Assembly (NCBI GenBank): GCA_003956705.1
Contig: QZCP01000490.1
Span: forward strand, 115,709-179,708
Direction: 5' to 3'
Source: Brevipalpus yothersi
Taxonomy: Eukaryota > Arthropoda > Arachnida > Trombidiformes > Tenuipalpidae
DNA length: 64,000 nt
A program made the translations under genes and the position numbers. Position 1 is the first letter of the stretch, and the number at the start of each line of letters is the position of its first letter. A model generated the notes under the pieces. The model worked only from the letters and a program-made list of their open reading frames with translations. It searched no databases and was not told the origin of the DNA. Shown here one piece after another: positions 26,101-38,990 of this stretch.

Positions 26101-29100
26101 TTCCACTAGAGAGTGGGTGGTGATGAATTGCATGAGAAGTGAAACTCTTTCCAGATATTTGTTGTTGAATAATTTTCTCAACATCATCCAAAGTTTGGGC
26201 CAAAAATAAGCTCCAACATTTCATAACATTTCTTGTGGAGAGACATTTTTTCTTTCACCATACTTTTTTGTTGGTGAATGTTGGTTTCAATTGTAAGACA
26301 TGAAAAAAAATACTATTCTCGTTCCTAATATTACCTGAATCAGATTGTGATCCTGCTTTGCCTTTAATATCAGTGATTAGCTCAGAGGTTGCATCTGCCA
26401 AAACTTTCGCTTGGCGAACCATTTCATTTGCATCACCAGTACTGCTAAACAATCGATCGGTAGCATCGATAATTGTGTCCACTGGTCCATCGTGTTCGGT
26501 GGTTGGCTTAGCTTTCTTACTACTCAACAATCGAACCTGATTAAGAAGATCATTGAGTGCTCGAGTGACCGCTGCGGCCGCTTCTCGCAGATCTTGAATT
26601 AATTTCTTATTCTTAACCGGTGATAATTGGCAAGCTTTGACTACATTTTCAACCGCTCTTGCGACCTCTTTACATGCCTCTGTTAACTGTTTTTGACATG
26701 ATGGGCTCTGAATTGTGGGTGCAACCAATTTTGCTGTAGTCACTAGTTGAGATGTTGCCAGGGCACATTGGGTTGCCGAGTCTATCACTTGAGCTATGGC
26801 AAAGAGAGTGAGAAAGAGAAAAAAACAAATAAAATTATCATGCACAAGAATGAGGAAGATGGTTTGTGTATAATTGAGTAACGGTTCATGGTGAAAATTG
26901 GAGAGAAGGAAAAAATTCTTCTTTCTTTGGAACCATCCCCCATTAAGAAATTCAAATTCAAAACAAATATCAAAAAATGTCTGACGAATTCGTTTTGTTT
27001 CGGAAGAAAGGGGAAGGTGTCATGTATGGAATTCGAAACCATCATTCTTATGAGGCCTATCATTGGATCAGTCTACTTTCATGTGTCAGGGGAACCAGCG
27101 AGAGAGAGAAGATGATTATCGAAGTGGAAAAAAGTGGGTCGAAGAGAAACTTGAACTAGTCCAAAAGTTCCTCGATCTGAATTCTGAGCTCTAGAATTCC
27201 GATTTCTTTGCCATAAATTTATGAAATTGGAATCATTACATTGATACTTCTCGAATCTAGTGGAGATAATTTGCTTACAATCAAGCTCTCATGGTGATAC
27301 TGGAGTGGGAAAATTTAGCGATGGAATAATATCTATTTTTAGAAATTCCCAAAGCTGGCTCATTTTTTTATTCGTCAACTATTTATTTTTCACCCAAGTT
27401 TTGCCACGAAATTTTCCAGAAAAAGAAGAGATCAGCGAAGCTTTCCTGATTGTTTCTATTCCATAAATTTATCTCCCTCGACCCTAGGAATTGCAATCAA
27501 TCAGGACAGATGTAATATTATTTTTTCTACATGTTTTTCTAGAAGTAGTAGTTAAAGTTCACATAAACGATTCGGAAATAGCTCCCTGACACACCGAAAA
27601 TGGATGGCAAACAGAGATGGATGAAGGGATGAGGATGAAAAAGAGGAAAACATGCAAAGAAGGGAAAAAAGAAGTAATCATATCATCAAATTTACCGGTA
27701 AGATCGTCATCATCCAACTCTGATGCAACACTTTTCGCTTTCAATACAAGTGCAGCCGCTGCATTGGCCACATGTTTTGCGATTGCCAAAAGGATGTCAG
27801 CCGTTTCCTTATCCCATTCTGTTTCCGGTTCAGCAATACTTGATACCACTGCCTGAGATGCATCACCAACCTTACTGGCAGCCTGTAGCATTTGAGGTCG
27901 AGGTGTAGGTGCCAAAGGTCGAGCACCGTTGAGCAGATCGGACAAAGCTTTACACAGCCGACGAGCAGCATCAATAAGTTCATCCGATTTTTGTTCATCT
28001 TGCATAAGAGCTGCGATAACTTTGACATCTTTCGAAAGTTCCGGTATATTTGATGCAATAGTGGACACAGCAGCCCCGATAGCTGGGGTGTCCACTTTGA
28101 TTTCCGGTGCCGATGTAAGACTCAATATTTTCGCTGTGGCCGCATTTACAGCTGCCAATTGTGATGCGACATTCTGTTTTTTGACATCCATCTGTGATTG
28201 ACGCCACTTTTGGGCACCAGGATCTGAACCCAAATCGGGCAATTTGGTTTTGGTTTGCAAATCACGTTCAGCTTTTTGTATAGCCTTTTGGCCGGCGTCT
28301 ATGGTCGATAAGAGAGCTCTCTGAGGACCGGTAAGGCCTTGAATTTTGGGCTTCATCGGTGGCGATGCTGGCACATGGCCCACATGAGCGTGACCTTTGA
28401 CCGATGTCAGCTGTATGTGGGGCATTTCACGGGGAATAATGGGCTCAGGTTCTTTGGTTCCCGCTCTCATCACTACAGGTAGGGCAATATTGTTAATTTC
28501 CGGTACAGAAGGTTTCGGCACAGGTTGATGCTGTAAGATGGTAGCTTTGTATGGTGCAACACTGTCTTCCACCATGGTTGATCCTTCATCACCTTCGATG
28601 CCGAAATGATCTTTCGCCTTTTTACGCTTCAATATGATATCAATATAGCCGGCAATCAGTTGAGATATTTGTTCACCTTCCGGTGTTTGAACTGAATAGT
28701 ATGAATCCGAATAATCACCAAAATCGAGTGTAAAACTATTCGGAGAAGCAGCCCAACGTTTAACGGTGGTTAATGGCCATGTTTTCATGATCTCCTTTGT
28801 TTTGGCATCCAATCGGAGGACAGAGTCTTTGGTTACACCGAGTAATCGTGGTACAAGCTTATTTTTTCCTTTCATCTTCTCTTTGACCAGAAAAAATGTG
28901 ACACCATATGTTTTCAGTGATCTAGCTAGTTGAACATACTTAACTTTTGCCTCAAGCTCATCTTGAGCAATTTCACGTCTAAATGAATTGAGGACACGCT
29001 TTTCAACACCTTTGTTTTTAACATAATCTTTGGGTAAAAATTCTCGAAGATCCAAGAAACCGGGCCTATGTTTACTTTCCACATAATCACCGAATTGGAT

Positions 29101-31091
29101 TTGACACTGGAGACCGGCAAACTGGACAGCCTCCTCAATGGTCACCGGATGTGTACCGTTAATGATGGCATCGCGAGTTTGAACGTATAGAAGATTAAGT
29201 TGAACGGGATCCCTTGAATCGATATTTGAATCGGAAAAGAAAAATTTTTTCCTCAACAGTACAGTTTCATCTTCAGCAATACCCTGTTCACGAAGTGTCA
29301 ACGAATGATCAACCCAATTAAGATCATCATCAGTTTTCAATTTTTTCTTCAATTGTTCCATCTCTTTATCGATTGGTTTCTCTTTATCTTTCTTTTCTCG
29401 TCTCAAAGTGAGAGTGCCGGTAGAATAGCTGTTGGCTTCTTTCCCATCTTCACTTTCTCTTACTAGTGAATACTCATCGTGATTAGTAATTCCTGGAGGA
29501 TGTAAGAAGAGAGAAAGAAAGAGAGAGAAGATGAAGATGAAACAGGCATCAAGATTTCCTTCTCTCTTTTCTGAAGAGATGCGAAATTCTTTCGGAAGCA
29601 GAAGGAATAGCTTGGAATTCTCAGATGAAGGGAAAAAAATTGCATAAATTTTCGTTTTTTTGCTCGTCTGAGAAAAAGGTGAGAGAACTAGGCTAAAAAG
29701 TTAATGGAATCATTCATAAGACACTCTTTTCCGAAAAAAAATTTTGTGAAAGTGCATTCATTTCAAATATGAACGTACACACATCGTTAGGTTAAGTCAA
29801 GTTATCATGATGGAAAAATGAATAGTACAACAAAAAGTTGATTCATGAAAAACATAATCTGATTATGTGGTTTTTGATGAAAAATTTGGTATCATGTGTA
29901 ATAGAATGATTCTGTCTTACCTATTTTTGTGCATATTACTACCATTAAATTGGCAACATTTTGACTGTCATCAACCAAAACTGTTTTCACTGAGCCATCC
30001 AGCGTTTTGATTCGAAGCGGTCGCATTTTACGCTTATATTCGAGACTATCCTGAAAGTTTGGAAAAATATGGGTGAATATTTCGAGTGTCTCCAGTTAAT
30101 GTCAGCTTCTCTATGGGAATGAATTATTGTAAAAATTTTAACCCCACTGAATGCATCTTAGTAGGTACAAGCTCAGTCTAGACGAGTTATCATAGAGTCA
30201 TTGACTTTAGTCTCATTAATTTTCGAAACAAAATTAACTTGCTCCTCTTGATTCTTGTGGGAATAAGAGGAACAATACATTTGAATTTCTTCGTTTTGGT
30301 GAAAAATTGGTAAACATGATTAAAATAACACACTATTAAGCAGAGAGGTTTCATTCAATGAATGTAAATTGAAAGCAAGCCAAAAGATGAATCATCTTAC
30401 CAAGAAAAAACATGAATATTTATCTATAAATCGTTAGAACTTACCCCATTTCGTAGCATATAATAGTCTAGTGAGCGGCCATTCTCCAACCAAACACCCT
30501 TTTTGGGATCATCATTGATCAAGAAAAGGCCAAAATCCCGACCTAACGGTATGAGTCGAAGCAACAGATTATCAATTGCTCAATGATTGATCAATGACAC
30601 TCCAAATGAGAATATTTAAATTCGATTGCATATTGTTTTAATATCATTAACAGTGATGTGTTCTTCTTTTATCAAGAAGGCATGTTATCTACTAATTTTT
30701 TGATGGGATAATCATAGGCTGAGACTGAAATTGGAAAAGTTCCTCAATCACGATGAACTAGAAACAATCATCTTATCGGGAACAATCTGACAGCTAAAGA
30801 CAGCAATCAAGCCTGAATTGAAACAGCCGAAAAATTAAAACTAGAATAAGAACTCATGAATAGAGTTGAAAGATTTGAGAGATGTTAATTTACAGGGCAA
30901 TCGATGAGATGGAAAAAATTCTTACATGGATTGGGATCATTCCTCATGAGTGTACCATGCACGTTTTCAGTTAACTTTTCCTTGATAATTCGACAAGCAT
31001 CCATCACGATTGTGTCGCATGGAAATTGTATTGTTTTGATCTGATTATGCTCTGGAATATTTATTTTTAGCGACACTTGCTGTTGAGGCAT
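20199..31091 (-). CDS. TLN: Talin
   Basis: Large cytoskeletal adaptor linking integrin beta tails to actin and vinculin at adhesion sites. Eleven coding exons in transcript order: 31091-30926, 30542-30445, 30050-29921, 29492-27696, 26793-26335, 25906-22995, 22854-22669, 22585-22463, 22383-21757, 21667-21017, 20897-20199; 2615 aa against about 2540 in vertebrates. Exons 1-4 encode the FERM head: F0 start (SLKINIP), DFGLFLINDDPKKG and LDYYMLRNG segments, TNHDEYSLVRE, and the F3 PTB-like region. The rod is a long series of Ala-rich helical bundles. The C-terminal I/LWEQ actin-binding module is nearly invariant (GEWSEGLISAARLVAAATHS and HASEERLISSAKQVASSTAH), followed by the dimerisation helix ILRKERELHDAREKLALI. 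The protein ends in an unusual Gly/Pro/Tyr tail. Introns are under 1 kb, the longest being 902 bases at 26794-27695. Confidence 0.96.
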
Positions 31092-31744
31092 CTTGATGAC
31101 TTTGAGTTTGCTGTTAACTTTCGAACTTAAACTTAAACAAAATTATTGTCGAATCATGAACAAAACTGATGAAAGATTATTCGATGCTGAACTAGAAGAG
31201 CTCAATAAAAGGTGATTGGTATTCCTTAAAACACACTTCCCTTGACTAGAAAACTCTTGGTGGACACAAAGTTTGATGATTTGATGTAACGGCAGTGATA
31301 AAAAACAGTAGTTTTCGTTTATCTAGTTCACCCTTTTCCTGATGCTTTTATTACAAGGAGTTTCAATTCACAGACAATCTGAATACACTTGAGCACTAGA
31401 ACTTTTAAACTTTGTTTATTGGGAACAGATAATGTTGTGATGCCGGTCGTGACTTGATAGAAGAAAGTTGAACATCCAATGGTACCGGAAAGAGCTTGTC
31501 GAACAGCTCAAATCGAAAGTGAACAGAACTATCGAACCGAGATGCGAGTGCTCACAGAACCTCTTCTCTTGAGGACATGCATTTGACCTGTTTATCGAAG
31601 AATTACAGGAACAAAATGAGTGGGCTGAGTATAATCATGATCATGCTCGAGAGAAAAAAATTAACACACAGCCACATACAACATTGCGAACACTTCGAAT
31701 CTCTGAAGATGAGGATGCTGTGTAGAGGGGGCAAAGTGATGATG

Positions 31745-31794
<50 letters not shown>

Positions 31795-31829
31795 CTCGTA
31801 AGAAAGTGAGAAGAAAAAGTATAATTAGA
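30920..31829 (-). repeat. Source copy of a diverged direct duplication (talin exon 1 and upstream)
   Basis: This block, holding talin coding exon 1 and about 740 bases of upstream sequence, has a diverged second copy in the same orientation at 37667-38444. Matching landmarks appear in the same order: the exon itself, a segment reading ATCTGAATACACT, AAAGTTGA, and GATGAGGATGCTGT just before a GA tract. Confidence 0.8.
31748..31792. repeat. (GA)n microsatellite
   Basis: An uninterrupted GA run of about 22 units lies at the distal end of the duplicated talin-upstream block. The corresponding place in the other copy (about 38391-38404) has only a short GA-rich stretch, so the run expanded here or collapsed there after duplication. 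Confidence 0.95.
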
Positions 31830-33604
31830 ACCAGAGCGGAAGAGGAGAGAGAGAGAAAGACAGGGAAAAAGATGGGAGATGTAGACTTAATTCTCGAGGA
31901 AAGATTCAGAGAGAGAGAGAAACCTAGGGAAAGATGGGCCTTGATTCCAAAAAAGGATCTGCTGATTTGGAATCGGTCCTCAGATCATTTTCAGAGGCTG
32001 AGAAAGAAAAGAGCATAAAAGAGGGAAACCAAGATCGAGACGAAAGTCTCAGGATGATCTCGAACTCTAGTGTTAAATTCAACAAGTTCAGCTGATGTGT
32101 GAGTGTTTGTAATAAAAGTGATGTCAGCAGTGAAGTTTAGGATCAAGTTCATGAGGTGAAAAATTTCATACTTACTTGATGAAGACATTGTATTCGCCAT
32201 TCAAAAATGTGTCATTTTGCTCTTTTGAGACGTTTGATAGTGATTTGAGCTTCACTAAATGGAAGTGTTACTCTCATTGATGCATGAATCCAAAGTTTCT
32301 TGATTGCTTTCCTGTTAGCTGACTATTTTCTTAACAACAAAACTCGGTGTTTATCATAAGCATCTTACATATTATCGGATCAAGTTTCCTCTGTCTGGTT
32401 GGTTTAAATGATTCAGCTAAATTTATATATTGATCAAATAGGCGAACTTTTCTTTCAAAGGAAGATAATGACTCGAAACTTCTCAGAAGGTTCATTATCC
32501 GATTAGCCTATCGGATAAATCATGAAAATTTTTTTCCATAATGGGACAGCATTTCATGCTAACCAAACATGTTGCCTTAACTTCCGATTGTGAGAAACTC
32601 TAGGGAAAATCTCGTTGGATCCTTTGGATAGACATTCCAAAAAGCGGGCAACTCAGTAATCGATACGATTTACATGAGCAGCTCTTGTTCATGTTTCCAT
32701 GACCGCTCATGAGCCTGCATGCATATTATGACTGAAAGGTGCCCAAAGTGGGTAGTTTTGAGAATTGAAATAGCGTATTCGGAGCCAAAGAGTCACTACT
32801 CTTTGACTCTTAACAAAATTAGGTAATCATCATCAAATTTGATTGCCAAAATCAGAACTTGATCAAGTTTCCACTGCCATCTGCCATTGGCGCTCGAATT
32901 TTTTTGAATATCAACCGTGTCATTAGGAGAATTATTTTTCTATATTCTCTAATTTTCATTAATTTTCACAAAACTCTTACGTTGCCTGGATCAAAAATAA
33001 TTGAACTCTCCACTTTTCAGATCACTTAGAGACATTAGTTTGAACCAGTTTGAAATTCTGATGCAATATCATCGCAAAAAGAGCGACTTAGAGTTAAGAA
33101 TGGATAAGTCATCATGAAGACTGAGAATCTTTATACTATCAATCACTCAAATCGAGTGATTGTATTGAAAATTCAGAGCAGATTCATTCCTTTACTGTGA
33201 TATGATTGAATCAATTCACTCTTTGCAATTTCTTATCAAGTTTTCTAGTGAAAAATGGATAAAAGGCTCTCTGATAATCGAGCTGATGAACAAATCCCTC
33301 GAAAGGATTAGGTGTTATTGTTTTAGTGCTAGTTAGTTGATCAATACTGAAATGATGAGAAATAGAGTTGGCCATCGTTGACAGAAATTCCTGTGCCCAA
33401 GTTGGATTTTTTCTCCGCCAGCAGGGCAAAACTCTCGTCTCTTTATTGAATTTTACTCAAATTTTTTACCCAATAATTGTATAAATATGCAAGTTTCTTC
33501 CCATAAATTTTTGGAAGAATTCAGCTTGTTGGAACATGTGCTAATGGGAAGCCTTCGATTTCTAAAACCTCCACTCATGAAAAAAATTCAGTTCGAGAAA
33601 GAAG

Positions 33605-33607
<3 letters not shown>

Positions 33608-33666
<59 letters not shown>
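33608..33666. repeat. (GA)n microsatellite
   Basis: An uninterrupted GA run of about 29 units in noncoding sequence downstream of adenosine kinase. It produces a spurious Arg-Glu open frame. Confidence 0.95.
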
Positions 33667-33668
<2 letters not shown>

Positions 33669-33997
33669 TTGGTGGATGCACAATTTGAAAACGATCAAAA
33701 TACCTATTTATGTAATGAAGTCATCTGAAGGAATCATTTCTTGAGAAATGATCTTCCAGACATCGGAATTTTATCCATCTTTGACTATTAAGGGATGCTT
33801 GGAAACTCAATGAATAGGGTAATACTCGAACTTGGATGAGCTATTGTTCCTTTATTGATAAGAATAGTTTCAATCTTACGCAGAAAAGGTTACTTCTTCA
33901 TGTGAAGATGGTCGTGTGGTGGAGAGCTAAGTTAAAGTCTTATAAACAGAAAAAAAAGTCCATCAATGTCTGGTTCTTTTTCGAAAAGAACTGATCT

Positions 33998-35864
33998 TTA
34001 TGGTTTAAAATTGAAGGTCTTGGGATAGGTAACACCTTGTCGCTGGATACACTCAGTGGCACAATAGATTCCACACTTTAAACAAACGTCAAAAGGTTTT
34101 TCTTGTATATACATAGCCAGAAAACCTCCTGTAAGAGCATCACCAGCTCCATTTGTATCTACAATCTTGTCATCGTCCAGTTGAGGGACCGGAAATTCAT
34201 CAACCTTATTGGATCCTGTTCGTGCTACGAGGACTGGCTTTGATCCTTGTGTTACGATAGCTGTTCGGTCACCTTTCGTTTTTTTGGGTTCATTGGCCAT
34301 CTTTTTGGCGATCTCTTTGAAATCCTCAGTCTATAGGATGAGAAGAAGAGAGAGACAGTCAAGATCCAGGAATACACACAAGAAATTTCATAAATTCTTA
34401 CCCCATATCCTCTCATTCTGGCGAATGCAAGGGTTTCCTCTTCATTACCGAAGATGAAGTCAACATAAGGGAAAATTTCCATCAAAACTTTGCCATACTT
34501 TTCACTCACATAGACCGCTGCCAGGTTGAAGATGAATTTTTTATCGGTGAACTTATCAGCGTTAGTTTGATGTGAGATGGCAACCACCGAATCAGGTGTC
34601 ACTGAAAGGCTGTGTCCTGTGACATAGTAGACTCGAGCTTTGTCAACCCAATGCCTGTGAACGATATATCGTTTAAAATGAACTGATTAGAACTGATCAT
34701 TATCAAGTTCTTTATAGATTGTTTTTACCAGTTTCGAATTATATCATCTTTCTTGAGACGTTCCGCAGCTCCTAAATAGGCACAACAAGATCGACTTCGT
34801 CCATTATCAGTGATCAGTACAGCACAGGTTCCGGTTGCTTTCTCTTTTTCCACCGAGTATAACACTTTGACCCCTTCACCTTTGGCCTTTTTTTCCATCA
34901 TTCTTCCAAAATAATCGTTACCAATACAGCCAACAAAGGTGGTCACGGAAGTGTTCTTACCAATGATCCATTGAACAAATCTCATCGTATTTTGGCAAGC
35001 ACCTCCAGCAGTGTAGTCAATCTGGAAGCTATTGATGAGATCTTCATACAAATTTTCTTGACGAGCAGTGGCTAGGATGGCACCATTTTTTGGTAACTCC
35101 CATCTTGAAGAGAAAAATATTTACAAAAAAAATGGTTTACAAACATTGTATATCATCTGAGCTCATCAGATCTTGTGAGTATATTACTGCCAATTATTTT
35201 CGAAAACATGGAAGTCCCTTTTTTTCATGGAAAATTTTAAATTTGAGGAATTTGATTTGAGGAATAGGGACGTTTTTTTCCAAAGTGATAAGGGGCCTAG
35301 GAGGCATGGAAAAAAGTTTTCTTCACAATTTTTCTCTCCGCTCTACATCATAAAATGAGAAAAAACTGGGGGAGTATCTTCTTCTCATATTGGAATCTGG
35401 AAGCTCTACCAAAATATCTCAGAAAAAACTGGAGTTCATGAGGGTGAAAATGAAGGTTAGAAACTAATAGTTTTTCTTGCTAAATCAACATGTCGAAACA
35501 GTTGAGAACTTGTTGAGGAATACATGATCAATGCACTTTGTGGCAACCACTTCCGATCGAAGTTAAATTGAGTGTAACGAACTGTCAAAAACTAAACAGA
35601 GAGTGGGAATTCTTATCGTCAGAATTCTTTGGATAGTATCAAATCATATCTCTCCCGAAAGTGACAATAGAGAGTAGAGAGTACTCACTTTTTGAGAAAA
35701 TCATCGGACACATTGGCCGAGATGTCCAAAAGTGGATTTCCGATACCAAAAATTGAACCTTCTCTGTAAAAATTTGTGTACACACATAGGTGAGAGTAGG
35801 ATTTTTTCAACGTTTTGTGGGCGGGCAAAAAAAATAAAACTTACACAAGCAGATCTTTGGGCAT
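33998..35864 (-). CDS. ADK: Adenosine kinase
   Basis: PfkB-family ribokinase phosphorylating adenosine to AMP with ATP, central to purine salvage and removal of adenosine from methylation reactions. Five coding exons in transcript order: 35864-35845, 35763-35689, 35103-34729, 34654-34402, 34330-33998; 351 aa, matching animal ADK. The 20-base first exon encodes only MPKDLL plus two bases of a Val codon, then joins EGSIFGIGNPLLDISANV, the family's N-terminal signature. The PfkB signature DTNGAGDALTGGF has the catalytic base Asp305 and anion-hole GAGD. The substrate loop TAGGACQNTMRF is conserved. The first intron is 81 bases and the second 585, and all phases agree. ADK lies wholly between the talin start and the exon-1 duplicate, on the same strand. 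Confidence 0.96.
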
Positions 35865-37666
35865 TTTGGGAGAGCGAAGTGACCACAAGTGTGAGAATTG
35901 TTTTTTCGGAGGGAATACCGTTAGACTGTGCTCATGAATTGATTGCTGGAAGGGCTCCGAGAAGAAGTGAAAGTTGAGCGTTAATGAAAGAATCACGTAT
36001 ATTTGGGTACAAAACAAGGCTATGCCAGTGTTTGAGCAAAAAAACAAATGTGGGGAATGGGGACCGTAAAAACCTATGGAAAATGGGAGAGAAAAGAAAA
36101 GGAAAAAAAAACGAGAGCAAAGTAGAGTGAGCGCGAGAAGGCTTGGCTTTAAATCTTGTGATCCAACCAAATTTAGTCAAATAAACCATAAATAAACCAC
36201 TCCACCATCAAGAAGAATCAACTCTAACTACTTCTACTACTACTACTACTACTTTCACTACTACCATCAACTACTACTCTCATCATCTCCCTCTGAATTC
36301 TTCTTTTTTTCTACTGTTAGTGAATTCTATCTCTCTCTCTCTCTCTTCTTCATCAACCTCATCAGAAGTTAATTTGCTCAACAATGATATATTTTTGGCA
36401 AATGGTCCAGCTGGTGTGAAAAATATATAACTTGTGCCTCAATTAACCAATGGCATACATATATATATTTTTCATCACCCTGCCTCTTTCAACGAGACTG
36501 AGATAGATCATGAGGAAAGAATTCGAATTTTGAAAACAAAAAACAGGATGTTCTATAAGTGACAAAAGATCACAACATAGATCAGCTGAGAGATGACTTT
36601 CGTCGAAATTTTTAGAGATTTTTAGAGAGACAGAGTGAAAGTATGTTCAGTTGGAATGAAATCCATGAAAATAATGGCGCCCAAAAACTTACCTCATGAT
36701 CTTGACCTCATGACCAGAGAGCAAAAACCAATAAACCAATAAAAAAGGCTATTATAGTTGAAGAAGTTTCAGCATTATGGAGAAAACCTTACACTGTAGG
36801 AAATTTTGATGTTCAGGCATTAAAATTTTTTATGTTTTTATGTATCTTTTCGACAGAAACGTTGTCTGAAAAAGAATCTTGTTTGGAAAATAAGTTATTC
36901 AATTAAATTGTGGCTTTTTGGTTTCAAAAAATTTAAAAAAATTCATGACTGTTGTAATCATTGATATTTGGTGATAATTCATTATTAATATTCTAATTTA
37001 TGAATGGATGAATGGGTCAATGGATTCCGACGAAATCGAAACTAGAGATTAATCGCTCATACTTTACTGCAGTTTGAGTCGATGTTCTATTCGAACTTTG
37101 ATGATGGATTACGATTGGTATCAATCAATGGAATTAATGTTGAATATTTGAATTCAGTTATTCTAAGAATTCTTCGATTCTATTTTAGCTTTATTGAGTG
37201 AGATCGAAACCAATTCATCAAGTCTAATTGAACACAGCTGATGTGTGATTGCTTGTTTTAATTGCACCTTTCTCTAGGCTTTAATTTTTGGATAGGAATC
37301 AATCGAATTTCCGGGCCAAGTAAAGTTTGTTTTGGAGCTTTCTCTTCACATCTCTTTCCCTTTCTCTCTCTCGCTGTCTCTCTCTCTCTTCACATTTAAC
37401 TATTTCTTCTACTAATACTAATACTTCTTTTGAACTGTTGAGTCAAGGTAAAATGTAGCTAAAATGAGCATCAACAGTTGACAATGATTGAGCTGCCCGA
37501 CCTCTGAAAAATTTAATTGCTGAGAGATATGGACAATGGTCATTTCATTGTCGAGACTAAGAGAGGAAAATGAACATCGAAATTGATCAAAGAATTACTG
37601 AGCCTTAGACTTTCCTACAGACCGACTTGAAAGATTGAAGGGATGAGAATTAGGTAGGATTTAACT
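35865..37666. other. ADK upstream region
   Basis: No gene recognised. Immediately upstream of ADK is its presumed promoter. A degenerate ACT/CTA trinucleotide run lies at about 36226-36276 and CT-rich patches near 36331-36346 and 37362-37390. The remainder is AT-rich with no open frame of note. Confidence 0.5.
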
Positions 37667-38444
37667 GCTCACATGGATTGGAATCATTCGTCAAGAGAGT
37701 TCCATGTAAGTTTTCAGTTAATTTTTCCTTGATAAATCGATGAGCATTCATCACGATTGTGACGCATGGAAATGGTATTGTTTTGATTTGATTATTCTTT
37801 GGAATGTTTATTTTTAGCGAGACTTGCTGTTGAGGCATCTTGGGGTTTGTGATCGATTTTCTAACAATCTAGCTAATCGAAAAACACCCAACACTGAGAT
37901 TGGCATTCCTCAGAACAAACATCTTTTGAACACGAATTTTTCAGTGAACGGAAGTTTCGATGATCCGATGTGACAAGCAGTGATAAAGAGATAGAAACTT
38001 AAGAATAGAATTGTATTCTCTAAAATTATCTTAGAAATCTCTACCTCTCAAGAAAGTTATGCAATGCTTATGATCTGAATACACTCGACCACTCCATTTT
38101 GTAACCTTTGTTTTACAGAATTGAATAGCACCATGATGTCGGCCATCACTAGATGGAACAAAGTTGAGCACGCAACAGCATTAGAAAACGGAAAGATTGC
38201 TTGTCCAATATCTGAATATCAGAGTGTTCAAAACTCACTGATCAAGCTATCATTGGTCATTCTATTTTGTTAAGAATATACAGTTGACCGGAAAATCACA
38301 GAAACAAATTAGTGAGCACCTGGGCAGAATACAATTTGCACTTCAAATCTTGGTGATGAGGATGCTGTATTGAGGGGGCGAAGTAATGATGAACGAAAGA
38401 GAGATCCTCTTCGGAAAGAGAGAAAAAAAGTGTAAAATTAGAAA
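37667..38444 (-). repeat. Second copy of the talin exon-1 block
   Basis: A diverged direct copy of 30920-31829, about 6.7 kb upstream of the original and in the same orientation. The exon part is best conserved; the upstream part is patchy with indels but keeps the same order of short matches. The GA microsatellite of the original is nearly absent here. Confidence 0.8.
37673..37838 (-). pseudogene. Duplicate of talin coding exon 1
   Basis: A 166-base copy of talin coding exon 1 (30926-31091), exactly the same length and without indels. About 19-20 base differences give roughly 88% identity. It still opens with ATG (MPQQQVSLKINIP) and ends at the same place with a usable donor (CCAT then GTGAG, against GTAAG in the original). 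About 11 of 55 residues differ, a high replacement share that suggests relaxed constraint. No copy of talin exons 2-11 follows: TBL1 lies upstream and ADK downstream. It is therefore either a dead exon or an alternative first exon that could splice across ADK to talin exon 2; the sequence cannot decide. Confidence 0.8.
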
Positions 38445-38990
38445 GATAGCTAAAAATGGGGGGAAGGAAAGGGGGAAAGAAGCATAGGAAAGATGATAAT
38501 CGAATGATTATTTTGGATCTCGTTCGATTTTCTCAAGAGATATTCAACAGCGAAAGAGCTGTAATCGGTGTAAATAAATTTTTCCTGATTTTTGACAAGC
38601 TTCATAATTAGCATCAAGATTTTCGCTGAGCACAGCATCAAGAGGGCCAATCGGTTAGCTTTCTTCGCCCATTAGAAAAATGACTATAGATTTGAGTGAT
38701 TCCTGACTTGAATGATTTCAGTTGAACGGAGAAGGAAAGCCCAATCAGAAAGTGTATTAGCCACTAATTTGACAGATAGTTCCATCAAATTCAATGAACT
38801 AATGCGAAATAAGGAGAGAAATTGGAATTTTCCTCACAAGGATCGTCGGAAAATGTACACTTCTCATACTCGCATATACTCAGAGATGGGAAGATTGACA
38901 AAAAATTGGCAAAGTTTAGAAATGATGAATGTATTTTATAACTTTCTTACAAAGTGAGCTTGAATAAAGGATTAATAGGATGATATACAT
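37839..38990. other. Upstream part of the duplicate and TBL1 3' flank
   Basis: The left part (to about 38444) is the copied talin upstream flank. The rest is AT-rich noncoding sequence ending in the presumed TBL1 3' untranslated region. Small ORFs at 38450-38650 and 38712-38957 have no family resemblance. Confidence 0.5.

Larger units (their letters stand above)
31092..33997. other. Noncoding stretch between talin and ADK
   Basis: 2.9 kb without a supportable gene. The first 740 bases are the presumed talin promoter and leader and belong to the duplicated block. Two long (GA)n microsatellites lie at 31748-31792 and 33608-33666. Small ORFs here are GA-run translations (Arg-Glu repeats) and are not genes. 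Confidence 0.6.

Noticed and set aside
33487..33744. Plus-strand ORF with a long Arg-Glu repeat
   Set aside because: Produced by translation of the (GA)n microsatellite at 33608-33666. The same applies to the frame over 31748-31792.
38712..38957. Plus-strand 81-codon ORF near the TBL1 3' end
   Set aside because: No homology, short, and within the presumed 3' flank.
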